NCBI RefSeq assembly: GCF_004348445.1
Contig: NZ_SMKV01000044.1
Location: forward strand, 1 to 42,113
Origin: Saccharopolyspora aridisoli
Lineage (GTDB): Bacteria; Actinomycetota; Actinomycetes; Mycobacteriales; Pseudonocardiaceae
Reading direction: 5' to 3'
DNA length: 42,113 bases
Made by a program: the position numbers and the translations under genes. Below the pieces are notes generated by a model. That model had not been told where the DNA came from, made no database searches, and saw nothing but the letters and a program-made list of their open reading frames with translations. Positions 7,287 to 15,114 of the stretch are shown here, piece by piece (position 1 is the stretch's first letter; each line of letters begins with the position of its first letter).

Positions 7287-9367
7287 CTCGTCGAGTTCAC
7301 GTCGACGGGAGGTCGTCCGGCCGGCGGGCCCGCGTCGAGGGCGCGGATCGCGTTCAGGTCCACCGAGTACACGGCGACCGTGCCGCTGCGGAACGCGGGA
7401 CGGACCTCGGGCAGCGTCTCCAGGTTCAGCAAGCCCGGTGCCAGCCCGTACGGCGGCGCGGAAACCCAGTTATCGGGCGCTCCCGCCGAACTGATCGTCG
7501 GTGTCTTGGTGTCCACGTAGACCCAGGCGATCTCGAGGTCGGTCAGAACGCGCCGGATGTCGCGCTCGGTCCGATACCGGTTGAAGTCCTCCAGCAGCGC
7601 GTAGCTCGGCGGCCAAGCGGCCGCGCCCAGCGTCAGCACGTTCACCACCGGCACCCCGCCGAGGACGTAGAGGTAGGTCGACCCGTCGTTCGCGGAGTTC
7701 AGCACGCGCTGGCCGGGGAGCACGCGAGGAGCGAGCCACCGGATCGCGGCGAGATCGTCCGGCGACACCCGCACGTACGGCGTCGGACTGCTGAACCGGC
7801 TGGCGACCGTGGACTGGGCGATGCGCAGGTAACCCGGCAGGACGGTCGTTGCGTAGACCGCCGCCAGCGCCGTCACCAGCGCGACCGCTGCCCACCGCCC
7901 CGCCGAGGGGCGCAGCAACGGCAACCGGGGCAGCCGACGCACCACCACCGCCGCCGTGAACACCACTCCCAGCGCCGCGATGACCGGTACGAACAAGTTC
8001 AGGTGGCTGGAGATCCGGAACGTCGCGTTGTAGAAGTAGCGGGTGATCCCGGCTTCCCAGCCGCGACCGGGACTGACGTACATGGCCACGACGACGACCG
8101 CCCACACCCCCCACGTCGTCACCAGCCCCCACGGCGCACCCCTGACCAGGATCGCCACCAGGCCGGCCAGCAACAGCAGCATCACCGCGAACTGCCCGGT
8201 GCCGAACGGCACCGCGTCACCCGGGAACCCGTCGTAGGGGACCGCGAAAACCCGTCCCACCGCCTGCGTCACCGACTCGGCCGGCTTCTCCGGTGGGAAG
8301 GTGGTCACGGTCGCGCGCTGCGACAGCACCGCGGCGAGTCCCGGCAGCGACAGGACCCCCGCCACCACGACGGCAGCCCCCACCGCGCGCACCCGGTCCA
8401 GAGCGAAACTCGCTCCGCCCCGGACGAACGACTCGCCCGCGCACCAGGCCACCACGCTCACCCCCACGGTCACGCCGGCGCTCGGGTGGACCGCCACCGC
8501 GCCCGCGCACGCGAGACCGGCCACGAGCACCGGCGCCACCGCCCGCCGCATCGTCACGAGGACGGTGAGGATGCCCGGCGCCATCGCCAGCGCGGTCGCG
8601 TTCGGCAGCATCCCGCCGACGTGGTTGAGCAGGAACATCGGCTGCTGCAGGCCGATCGCCACGACCGCGGCCATCCCCCCGGCGACCATCGCGAGTCCGA
8701 AGCCCATTCGCGCGCGTCGGGCTGCCAGCACGGTCAGCGTCGCCACCGAGACCGGCCACACCACGGCGCAGACCACGACGGCCACCGCGTTCAACCCGAC
8801 CACGGCATCCCCGGCGAACCGGGCCACGGTTGCCGAAAGCAGGTGCAACCCGGCCGGATACGGCTGGGCGGGTGATCCGGTGAGCAGGTCAGCCGGAAGC
8901 AGCTGCCAGGGCGCGCCCCGACCCGTGCGTTCGATGAACGCCGTCAGCATCGTGTGCACGACCATGTCGTGCTCCTGCGGCACGGTGCGGAGCGAACCCA
9001 TGCCCGCCAACCACGACCGCATCCCGGCCGCTATCGCGGCCGCGACCAGCACGACGCCGCACGCCGCTCCGACCACCTCGACCGGCCGACGCCGCAGGTG
9101 CCCGGTCGACGACCTGCGAGGGCTCCGCCACCACACCACCACGCCGATCAGCGCCACCAGCCCGACGACCAGGCCGAGCGGACCCGGTCCGAACGGCACG
9201 CCGATCAAGGCGCAGCCCATCGCGGTCACCGATGCGATCACGCACGAGATCGGCGGCGCCACCCCGGCGAACCAGCTCACCCGCCTCACCCGGGCCGCCA
9301 GCAGCACGATCGCGCCGGGAGCGAACAGCACCAACGTCGCGACCGCGAGCACCCACAAGCTCTCCAC
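7283..9367 (-). CDS. DUF6541 family multispanning membrane protein, first gene of the operon
   Basis: A 694-residue polytopic protein with a long run of membrane helices followed by an extracytoplasmic C-terminal domain of about 180 residues. GTG 9367 is chosen because AGGTGG lies at 9374-9379, six bases upstream, and the first helix (LWVLAVATLVLF) begins just after it; a 29-codon longer frame has nothing hydrophobic or conserved. The motif 'HDMVVHTMLTAFIERTG' followed by 'QPYPAGLHLLSATVA' corresponds to the 'FHYTALAAIRDSG...FYPAAWHD' block of the downstream paralogue, so the pair arose by an old duplication. It heads a minus-strand operon of four genes joined by 4-base overlaps. A GT-C-like transfer of a lipid-linked sugar is likely by context, but the acceptor is unknown. 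Confidence 0.8.
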   Translation of the reverse strand: MESLWVLAVATLVLFAPGAIVLLAARVRRVSWFAGVAPPISCVIASVTAMGCALIGVPFGPGPLGLVVGLVALIGVVVWWRSPRRSSTGHLRRRPVEVVGAACGVVLVAAAIAAGMRSWLAGMGSLRTVPQEHDMVVHTMLTAFIERTGRGAPWQLLPADLLTGSPAQPYPAGLHLLSATVARFAGDAVVGLNAVAVVVCAVVWPVSVATLTVLAARRARMGFGLAMVAGGMAAVVAIGLQQPMFLLNHVGGMLPNATALAMAPGILTVLVTMRRAVAPVLVAGLACAGAVAVHPSAGVTVGVSVVAWCAGESFVRGGASFALDRVRAVGAAVVVAGVLSLPGLAAVLSQRATVTTFPPEKPAESVTQAVGRVFAVPYDGFPGDAVPFGTGQFAVMLLLLAGLVAILVRGAPWGLVTTWGVWAVVVVAMYVSPGRGWEAGITRYFYNATFRISSHLNLFVPVIAALGVVFTAAVVVRRLPRLPLLRPSAGRWAAVALVTALAAVYATTVLPGYLRIAQSTVASRFSSPTPYVRVSPDDLAAIRWLAPRVLPGQRVLNSANDGSTYLYVLGGVPVVNVLTLGAAAWPPSYALLEDFNRYRTERDIRRVLTDLEIAWVYVDTKTPTISSAGAPDNWVSAPPYGLAPGLLNLETLPEVRPAFRSGTVAVYSVDLNAIRALDAGPPAGRPPVDVNSTR

Positions 9368-9700
9368 CGTGGCCCACCTGCGTTGGCTGCGTCGCCGGGT
9401 GACTCCCGGCGACGTACGTAGCACGTCACCGCAATCGATGACGGCTCTGAACACGGCGCGGGCAAGCTAGGTCAGAGCACTCATGATCGCAGTCTGAAAA
9501 CCGGTGCCCGGACGAGTGATCGTGCTTTCGCGGGCACCACGGTCCGAAACTAGCGTCGCGACGGAGGCGCCGCGCAAGGAAGTTCCGTTCACTACTCCAA
9601 AGAGTGATCGAGCGTTCGCGGGCTCCCCGCTTCGAAACTAGCGTCGCGACGAAGGCGCCGCGCAAAAAACTTCCGCTCACTACTCACAAAGAGGGTATCG
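9368..9700. promoter_or_regulatory. Divergent regulatory region upstream of the DUF6541 operon and the GT-C gene
   Basis: This 333-base gap must carry the promoters of the minus-strand four-gene operon and of the plus-strand GT-C gene. Its right half (9514-9690) is an 88-base tandem duplication described separately. The left half (9380-9513) shows no clear palindrome or -35/-10 pair. The GT-C gene has the ribosome binding site GAGGG at 9691-9695, right after the second repeat. No reading frame in the gap is convincing. Confidence 0.45.
9514..9690 (+). repeat. Tandem direct repeat, two 88/89-base units, in the leader of the GT-C gene
   Basis: Unit 1 (9514-9601) and unit 2 (9602-9690) both begin GAGTGATCG and run in register to the end, with substitutions and one inserted base. 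The most conserved core is CGAAACTAGCGTCGCGACG (9545-9563 and 9633-9651), followed by AGGCGCCGCGCAA and a TTCACTACTC/CTCACTACTC block. The junction 'AAAGAGTGATCG' after unit 1 resembles 'AAAGAGGGTATCG' after unit 2, where it forms the ribosome binding site. The duplicated piece therefore looks like an ancestral leader copied in place. Mutations spread over both copies show that the duplication is not recent. Confidence 0.8.
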
Positions 9701-11389
9701 ATGGCCGAGACGCTGGCCGATCGCTCCGCACCGGAACGCTCGCTCCGCACGACGATGCGGCACCGATCGGCTTGGGGGGCGATCCTCTCCGTCGGCTGCG
9801 GCACCGCGTTGATCGCCGTGCACGCGCGCGCCTACGGTTCCTGGCTCATCGACGACGCCGCCATCACGTTCGCCTACGCGCGAAACCTCGCTAGCGGAGC
9901 GGGACTCGTGCTCCAGCCGGGCGCGATGTCGGTCGAGGGCTACTCCAACCCGACGTGGCTGGCGCTGCTGGCCCTCGGCCGGGCATGGGGCCTCTTCGAT
10001 TCCGGAACACTCCTCGGATCTCCCGATTACGTCGTCTTCCCGAAGCTGTTGGCACTCGTCTGCTGCGCGGGAGTGCTCGTGTGCACCTACGTCGCCGCTC
10101 GGCCGCTGACCTCCCGGGCGGCGTGGGCTCCGCTGGTCGCGGGCGCGGTGCTCGCGGCGCTGCCGTCGTTCGTGATCTGGAGCTTCTCGGGGTTGGAGAA
10201 CCCGCTCTACGCGCTCATCACCGCGGCGCTGGCCACGCTGCTGCTCCGAGCCGGACTGGCCGGAACCCTGCTGCACCCGCACATCGCCGCGGCGTCGGGA
10301 GCGCTGGCGGTGCTGGCCGCGATGACGCGACCCGACGGCGCCGTCCTCGCCGCCGCGTTCCCCTTGCTCGCCGCGCTGTCCGCGCGCAGCGCGGCGATCC
10401 GCGCGATCGCGATCTCCTGCGCGTCGTTCATCGTCCCCTTCGGACTCTTCGTCACCTGGCGTTTCGTCCACTTCGGGCTCCTAGTGCCCAACACCGCTGT
10501 CGTCAAGGGCGGAATCGCGCTCGGCGCACCTCAGCTGGACCGGCTGGGCGAACTCCTCGCCTACCCCGGGTGGCCGGCCACCGCCGCGTTCCTCCTCGGC
10601 GTGGCCCTGCTGGTGCTCCGCCGCGACCACCGCACCGCGCTTCCCGCGATGCTGATCCCGCTGGCCCTCGCGGTCATCGCCTACACCCTGCTGCCGCAGG
10701 ACTGGATGAGCCAGCAACGCTTCGCCACCCCGGTGTGGACGCTCGCGGCGCTGACCACCGCGCTCGTCGTCACGGCCGGCCTCGCCGGTCACCGCAGACG
10801 ATGGCGCGTCGCACTGGTGCTGGTCGTCGTGCTCGCCGGACTCGTCGGCGCGCCTCGGCTGCATCGCGATGCCGCGGCGTTCCGCGCCGCTCCCGATGTG
10901 CCGCTCTGCTCGATCGCCGAGCGCTACGGTCACGTGCCCGACCGCTACGCCGACCTGCTCGGCCTGCGCAGCGGGTCCCTGCTCGTCCCCGACGTCGGTG
11001 GCACGGCGTTGACCAGTCGACTCCGCATCGTCGACCTCGCCGGGCTCACCGACCCGGCGATCGCCGGGCACCACAACCGAGGCGACATGCGCGGACTGCG
11101 CGACCACGTCTTCGAGCACGCACACCCGACGATCATCCACGCGCACGGGCACTGGAGCGCGGTCACCGGCGTCCTCGGCGATCCGCGACTGGCCCGCGAC
11201 TACGTTCTCGTCCACGCCGACCAGGTCCTGGCCCCCAACCAGGACTGGATCCGCCGGGAAGCCGTCCCCGACCCCGGAGTGCTAGCGGTGCTGCGCGCCG
11301 ACGCCGGGCGCCGCATCGACGAGATCAACCACCGCGACGCCACCACCCCGACACGCGCGTGCGGACCCGTGCTCCGGGTCGGCCGCTGA
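9701..11389 (+). CDS. AftB/ZomB-like GT-C glycosyltransferase family membrane protein
   Basis: A 562-residue polytopic protein starting at ATG 9701, with GAGGG five bases upstream. Residues 25-45 form the first helix. The first extracytoplasmic loop carries the GT-C-type acidic motif 'WLIDDAAITFAYARNLASG' (Asp pair at 51-52), then 'VEGYSNPTW' at 78-86. That combination is typical of AftB-like arabinofuranosyltransferases and ZomB-type proteins, which use polyprenyl-phosphate sugars. About ten helices run to residue ~395, followed by a C-terminal periplasmic domain of some 165 residues. It is divergent from the DUF6541/GT2 operon and probably belongs to the same envelope glycan pathway. Donor and acceptor cannot be read from sequence; arabinose or an aminosugar are both reasonable. 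Confidence 0.8.
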   Translation: MAETLADRSAPERSLRTTMRHRSAWGAILSVGCGTALIAVHARAYGSWLIDDAAITFAYARNLASGAGLVLQPGAMSVEGYSNPTWLALLALGRAWGLFDSGTLLGSPDYVVFPKLLALVCCAGVLVCTYVAARPLTSRAAWAPLVAGAVLAALPSFVIWSFSGLENPLYALITAALATLLLRAGLAGTLLHPHIAAASGALAVLAAMTRPDGAVLAAAFPLLAALSARSAAIRAIAISCASFIVPFGLFVTWRFVHFGLLVPNTAVVKGGIALGAPQLDRLGELLAYPGWPATAAFLLGVALLVLRRDHRTALPAMLIPLALAVIAYTLLPQDWMSQQRFATPVWTLAALTTALVVTAGLAGHRRRWRVALVLVVVLAGLVGAPRLHRDAAAFRAAPDVPLCSIAERYGHVPDRYADLLGLRSGSLLVPDVGGTALTSRLRIVDLAGLTDPAIAGHHNRGDMRGLRDHVFEHAHPTIIHAHGHWSAVTGVLGDPRLARDYVLVHADQVLAPNQDWIRREAVPDPGVLAVLRADAGRRIDEINHRDATTPTRACGPVLRVGR

Positions 11390-11413
11390 CGTCCCGCGCC
11401 CCGGCGTGAGCCG

Positions 11414-12610
11414 TCAACGCGGTTCGGGTTGGGCGCGGCGCCTGGTGAGCACCGCGAACACCACGACCGCCGAGGCCGACAGCGCGCCCATCACCAGGCC
11501 CATCGGGACCGCGGTGTCCGAACCGGCGATGCCGACCAGCGGGGAGATCAGCCCGCCGATCATGAACTGCAGCACGCCCAGCAGCGCCGAGGCGCTCCCG
11601 GCCGTTTCGCGGTGCCCGGCCAGGGCGAGGGCGGTGGCGTTCGGGAACACCAGGCCGATGCTGGCCACGGTCACGAACAGGGCGGGCAGCAGCGCGAACA
11701 ATCCCAGCCCCAGGACCGTCGAGACCGCCACGGCGAGGCCGCCGAGGGCGTTGCAGCTCAGCCCGACCGCCAGCAGCCGCCGCGAGTCGACCTTGCCGAC
11801 GAGCAGCCCGTTGATCTGGCCCATCGCCACGATGCCGATGGAGTTCACGCCGAAGACCACGCTGAACATCTGCGGCGAAAGGTGGTGGACGTCCTGCAGC
11901 ACGAACGACGAACCGGAGATGTAGGCGAACATGGCGGCGAAGGCCAGTGCCGCCGACAACGCGAAACCGGTGAACATCCGGTCGCGCAGCAGTCCGCCGA
12001 AGGTGCGCAGTGTCTGCGGCAGGCTGCCGGGGCGCCGGTGCTCCGGCGGCAAGGTCTCAGGCAGTGCCACCAGGGCGGCGACCAGCAGCGCGGCACCGAT
12101 CGCGCACAGCGTCACGAACACCCCGCGCCACGAGGTGATTCGCAGCAGCTGTCCTCCCAGCACCGGCGCGAGCACCGGAACCACGCCGTTGACCAGCATC
12201 AGCAGGGAGAAGAACTTCGCCAGGGCGACACCGGAGAACAGGTCGCGCACCACGGCTCGTGCGATCACGATGCCGGCGGCGCCACCGAAGCCCTGCACCA
12301 GCCGCAGCGCGGCCAGCGCGTAGGCGGAGGGCGCGAGCGCGCAGGCCAGCGAGGCGAGGGCGAAGACGACGACACCGATGAGCAGGGGGCGGCGTCGGCC
12401 GTAGGTGTCTGACAGCGGGCCCATCACCAGCTGGCCCAGCGCGAGCCCGATCGTGCAAGCCATCAACGACAGCTGCACCTGGGAGGCGCCCGCGCTCAGC
12501 TCGCCGGAGATCGCTGGGAGCGCGGGGAGGTACATGTCCATCGACAGCGGCCCGAACGCCGACATCCCGCCCAGGATCAGCGCGTACTTCCCGCGCGACT
12601 GCTCTGACAT
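11414..12610 (-). CDS. Bcr/CflA-type multidrug efflux MFS transporter
   Basis: A 398-residue major facilitator with 12 predicted helices. The N-terminus contains 'FGPLSMDMYLPALPAI', the hallmark of the Bcr/CflA (DHA1) group. The loop 2-3 motif A reads 'GQLVMGPLSDTYGRRRPLL', and helix 5 carries 'GIVIARAVVRDLFSG', also typical of Bcr. The family exports bicyclomycin, chloramphenicol, sulfonamides or small metabolites by proton antiport. The ATG at 12610 follows GAGGGTGG. The gene is monocistronic and converges on the GT-C gene 24 bases away. A perfect seven-base inverted repeat 66 bases upstream may be an operator. The substrate is unknown. Confidence 0.9.
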   Translation of the reverse strand: MSEQSRGKYALILGGMSAFGPLSMDMYLPALPAISGELSAGASQVQLSLMACTIGLALGQLVMGPLSDTYGRRRPLLIGVVVFALASLACALAPSAYALAALRLVQGFGGAAGIVIARAVVRDLFSGVALAKFFSLLMLVNGVVPVLAPVLGGQLLRITSWRGVFVTLCAIGAALLVAALVALPETLPPEHRRPGSLPQTLRTFGGLLRDRMFTGFALSAALAFAAMFAYISGSSFVLQDVHHLSPQMFSVVFGVNSIGIVAMGQINGLLVGKVDSRRLLAVGLSCNALGGLAVAVSTVLGLGLFALLPALFVTVASIGLVFPNATALALAGHRETAGSASALLGVLQFMIGGLISPLVGIAGSDTAVPMGLVMGALSASAVVVFAVLTRRRAQPEPR

Positions 12611-12675
12611 CCACCCTCGATCGTTCGCACCGCGAATCAGTTCGGCTCAACGGTAACCTGCGGCGGAGCGACCTC

Positions 12676-12694
12676 GCGATGAGTCGTTCATCGC
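12676..12694. promoter_or_regulatory. Inverted repeat upstream of the Bcr-type exporter
   Basis: GCGATGA and TCATCGC form perfect seven-base arms around a five-base spacer, 66 bases upstream of the exporter's start codon. Size and position fit a TetR- or MarR-like operator, common for efflux genes, but no regulator gene lies adjacent. The assignment is positional only. Confidence 0.35.
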
Positions 12695-12781
12695 ACCAGG
12701 GCGCGGTTTTGGTCCGAACAGACCGGACGAAGAGGACTTCGATCGTGGACGGTACGAACCAGAACCGCCCGGGGCCCGTGC

Positions 12782-14281
12782 TCAACGGCCCCAGAGCGGC
12801 CCTTGCCAGGTGGAGGTGGACCGCAGGTCGCGCTTGAGGAGCTTGCCGCCGGGGTTGCGCGGCAGCGGCCGCTCGCTGAGGTGCAGGAACTGGGGGATCT
12901 TGAAATCCGCCAGGTGGTCCTCGAGATGAGTCAGGAGCCGTTGTGCGTCGAAGCCGTCATCGGCGACGATGACCGCGCCGACCTTCTCCCCCATCACGTC
13001 GTCCGGCACGCCGACCACCGCCGCCTCCACGACGCCGGGCGCGGCCGCCAGCGCGTTCTCGACCTCCACGGAGTAGACGTTCTCGCCGCCGCGGTTGATC
13101 ACGTCCTTGGCGCGGTCGACGATGTAGACCAGCCCGGCGTCGTCGACGCGGGCGAGATCACCGGTGCGCAGCCAACCGTCGACGAACGTCGACGCCGTGG
13201 CCTCGGGCTTGTTCCAGTAACCGGCGACGACGTTGGGCCCGCGGATCAGCAGTTCGCCCACGCCCGTGCCCGGGTCGGGTTCGTCCACCGCCACGTCGAC
13301 CACGGGTGCCGGGAACCCGACCGAGTCGGCGTGGGCGACCGAGTGCTCGTGCGGCAGAAACGTGGAGATCGAGGAGGTCTCGGTCAGTCCGAAGCTGTTG
13401 CCCACCCGCGCCCGCGGGAACGCCGCCTTGATGCGCTCGACCAGCGCGGGCGCCATCGGGGCACCGCCGTAGGAGACGTGCTCGACCGAGGACGTGTCGA
13501 ACTCAGCGAAGTCCGGTTGCTTGAGCGCGAGCGCGTAGATCGCGGGCACCGTGGTGAACAGGTTGACCCGCTCCTCGGCGATGATCCGCAGGAACTGCCG
13601 CACGTCGAAGGACGGCATCACCACGGTCGATCCGCCGTAGGAGAGCTGCAGCAGCAGCTGCGTGTTGCACCCGGTGACGTGGAACAGCGGGACCGACACG
13701 AGGTTCCGCGTCCGCCACCCGTTCTCGACGTCAATCCCCTTCACCCGGCACACGTTCTCCACGTTGGACAGGAAGTTCTCGTGGGTGGTCATCGCGCCCT
13801 TGGGGCGCCCGGTGGTGCCGCTGGTGTAGAAGATCGCCGCCACCTCCTCCCGGGAGAGGTCGTCGACGGCGAAGGGGGGTCCGTCCGGCAGCGGTTCGCC
13901 GGGGTGGAAGGTGAACGCCGCGCCGGAGTCGGCCAGCACGTAGTCGACCTCGGGCTTGGCGAAGCGGGTGTTGACCGGTACCGCGATCGCGCCGGCCAGT
14001 TGCGTGCCGAGGAACGCCAGCACCCAGTCGACCCCGGCGGGACGCGAGTTGGCGACGCGGTCGCCGCGGGAGATACCGTCCGCGCGAAGTCCACCGGCGA
14101 TCCGCGCGGCGCGGTCCCACAACTCCCGGTAGGTCAGCCGGCCACCGCCGACCTCCACCAGCGCTTCGCGGTCGCCGAACCGCTCGACCGTGCCCCGCAG
14201 CATGTCCACCAGTGACTCGGCCAGCCCGGTGTAGTGGGCGATGCCCCGTTCGTCGCGTTCGATGCCGGACCTGTCGAACAT
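12782..14281 (-). CDS. Acyl-CoA synthetase, class I adenylate-forming (FadD-like)
   Basis: A 499-residue ANL-superfamily enzyme. The AMP/phosphate loop 'FYTSGTTGRPKG' is at residues 151-162, 'GNSFGLTETSS' is the A5 region, 'GWLRTGDLARVDD' contains the ATP-ribose Asp, and the C-terminal 'LPRNPGGKLLKRDLR' contains the catalytic Lys. It should activate a carboxylic acid to an acyl-adenylate and then to acyl-CoA in the cytoplasm; medium- or long-chain fatty acids are most likely, though aromatic acids are not excluded. ATG 14281 has GGGGAGG seven bases upstream. A perfect 16-base palindrome lies 22-38 bases before the start. The gene lies on the same strand as the cobalt importer upstream, but its own palindrome and the 65-base gap suggest separate control. 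Confidence 0.88.
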   Translation of the reverse strand: MFDRSGIERDERGIAHYTGLAESLVDMLRGTVERFGDREALVEVGGGRLTYRELWDRAARIAGGLRADGISRGDRVANSRPAGVDWVLAFLGTQLAGAIAVPVNTRFAKPEVDYVLADSGAAFTFHPGEPLPDGPPFAVDDLSREEVAAIFYTSGTTGRPKGAMTTHENFLSNVENVCRVKGIDVENGWRTRNLVSVPLFHVTGCNTQLLLQLSYGGSTVVMPSFDVRQFLRIIAEERVNLFTTVPAIYALALKQPDFAEFDTSSVEHVSYGGAPMAPALVERIKAAFPRARVGNSFGLTETSSISTFLPHEHSVAHADSVGFPAPVVDVAVDEPDPGTGVGELLIRGPNVVAGYWNKPEATASTFVDGWLRTGDLARVDDAGLVYIVDRAKDVINRGGENVYSVEVENALAAAPGVVEAAVVGVPDDVMGEKVGAVIVADDGFDAQRLLTHLEDHLADFKIPQFLHLSERPLPRNPGGKLLKRDLRSTSTWQGPLWGR

Positions 14282-14303
14282 CGCTTGACCTCCCCGTCGC
14301 GCG

Positions 14304-14319
14304 GACCGTGATCACGGTC
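14304..14319. promoter_or_regulatory. Perfect 16-base palindrome, probable operator of the acyl-CoA synthetase gene
   Basis: GACCGTGATCACGGTC reads identically on both strands. It lies directly upstream of the ribosome binding site of the acyl-CoA synthetase gene (start 14281). Such a compact, perfect palindrome is the usual shape of a TetR- or GntR-family operator in actinobacterial fatty-acid genes. The cognate regulator is not in the neighbourhood. Confidence 0.55.
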
Positions 14320-14346
14320 ACTCGCCGGATGGCGGGGGTCAAGCGG

Positions 14347-15114
14347 TCACGGCACGCGGAACCCGAACGGAAGTTCCAGCCGGTGCGCTGCGAGCAGCTC
14401 CTCGTCGGCGAGCAGTTCGGCGGTGGAGCCGTCCGCGACCACCCGGCCGTCGTCGATGATCACGCTGCGAGGGCACAGCTGCAGCGCGTAGGGCAGGTCG
14501 TGGGTGACCATCAGCGTCGTCCCGCCCACCGCGAGCAGCACCTCGGCCAGCTCGCGGCGCGCGACCGGTTCGAGGTTCGCCGAGGGTTCGTCGAGCACCA
14601 GCAGTTCCGGGCGGCACGCCAGCACCGCGGCCAGAGCCACGCGCTTGCGCTGGCCGCCGGACAGGTGCAGCGGTGAGCGGTGGGCGTGCTCGTTCATCCC
14701 GACCGCATCGAGGGCGTCCTGGACGCGCTGTTCGAGCTCGGCGCCGCGCGCCCCGAAGTTGGCCGGTCCGAACGCGACGTCCTCCCGGACCGTCGGCATG
14801 AACAGCTGGTCGTCGGGGTCCTGGAAGAGCAGGCCGACGCGGCGGCGGATCTCCTTGAGGTGCCGGGGCTCCACCGGCAGCCCACCCACGGTGATGCTGC
14901 CCGCCGTGGGCCGCAGCACGCCGTTGAGGTGCAGGGTCAGCGTCGTCTTGCCCGCGCCGTTGGGGCCGAGCACGGCGACCCGCTCCCCCGGCTCGACCCG
15001 CAGGTCGACGTGGTGCAGCGCGCGATGCCCGTCGGGGTAGGCGTGCGCCAGATCGGTGATCTCCAGCGCGGGTGCGGTCACCGCTTCGCGGAGTCCGACG
15101 GGCTGCTCGGTCAC
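14347..15114 (-). CDS. cbiO: ECF transporter ATPase CbiO (cobalt/nickel import)
   Basis: A 255-residue ABC ATPase. GTG 15114 is chosen because it overlaps the cbiQ stop as GTGA (15111-15114). Walker A 'GPNGAGKTT' is at 50-58, the Q-loop is in 'LLFQDPDDQLF', the signature is 'LSGGQRKR', Walker B is 'LLVLDEPSANLEP' and the switch His is in 'MVTHDLPYAL'. The doubled Asp-Gln Q-loop 'QDPDDQLF' is typical of ECF-type ATPases. A single ATPase gene is present, so a homodimer should power the importer, as in known CbiMNQO systems. It is the last gene of cbiM-cbiN-cbiQ-cbiO. The acyl-CoA synthetase follows 65 bases later. Confidence 0.93.
   Translation of the reverse strand: MTEQPVGLREAVTAPALEITDLAHAYPDGHRALHHVDLRVEPGERVAVLGPNGAGKTTLTLHLNGVLRPTAGSITVGGLPVEPRHLKEIRRRVGLLFQDPDDQLFMPTVREDVAFGPANFGARGAELEQRVQDALDAVGMNEHAHRSPLHLSGGQRKRVALAAVLACRPELLVLDEPSANLEPVARRELAEVLLAVGGTTLMVTHDLPYALQLCPRSVIIDDGRVVADGSTAELLADEELLAAHRLELPFGFRVP

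Noticed and set aside
9426..9804. Minus-strand frames across the tandem repeat whose translations repeat themselves
   Set aside because: The similar peptides simply reflect the duplicated DNA; there is no start signal and the frames run into the GT-C gene.
12711..12727. Weak dyad GGTCCGAACAGACCGGA upstream of the Bcr-type exporter
   Set aside because: The arms are only four bases long, and a better inverted repeat lies next to it at 12676-12694.
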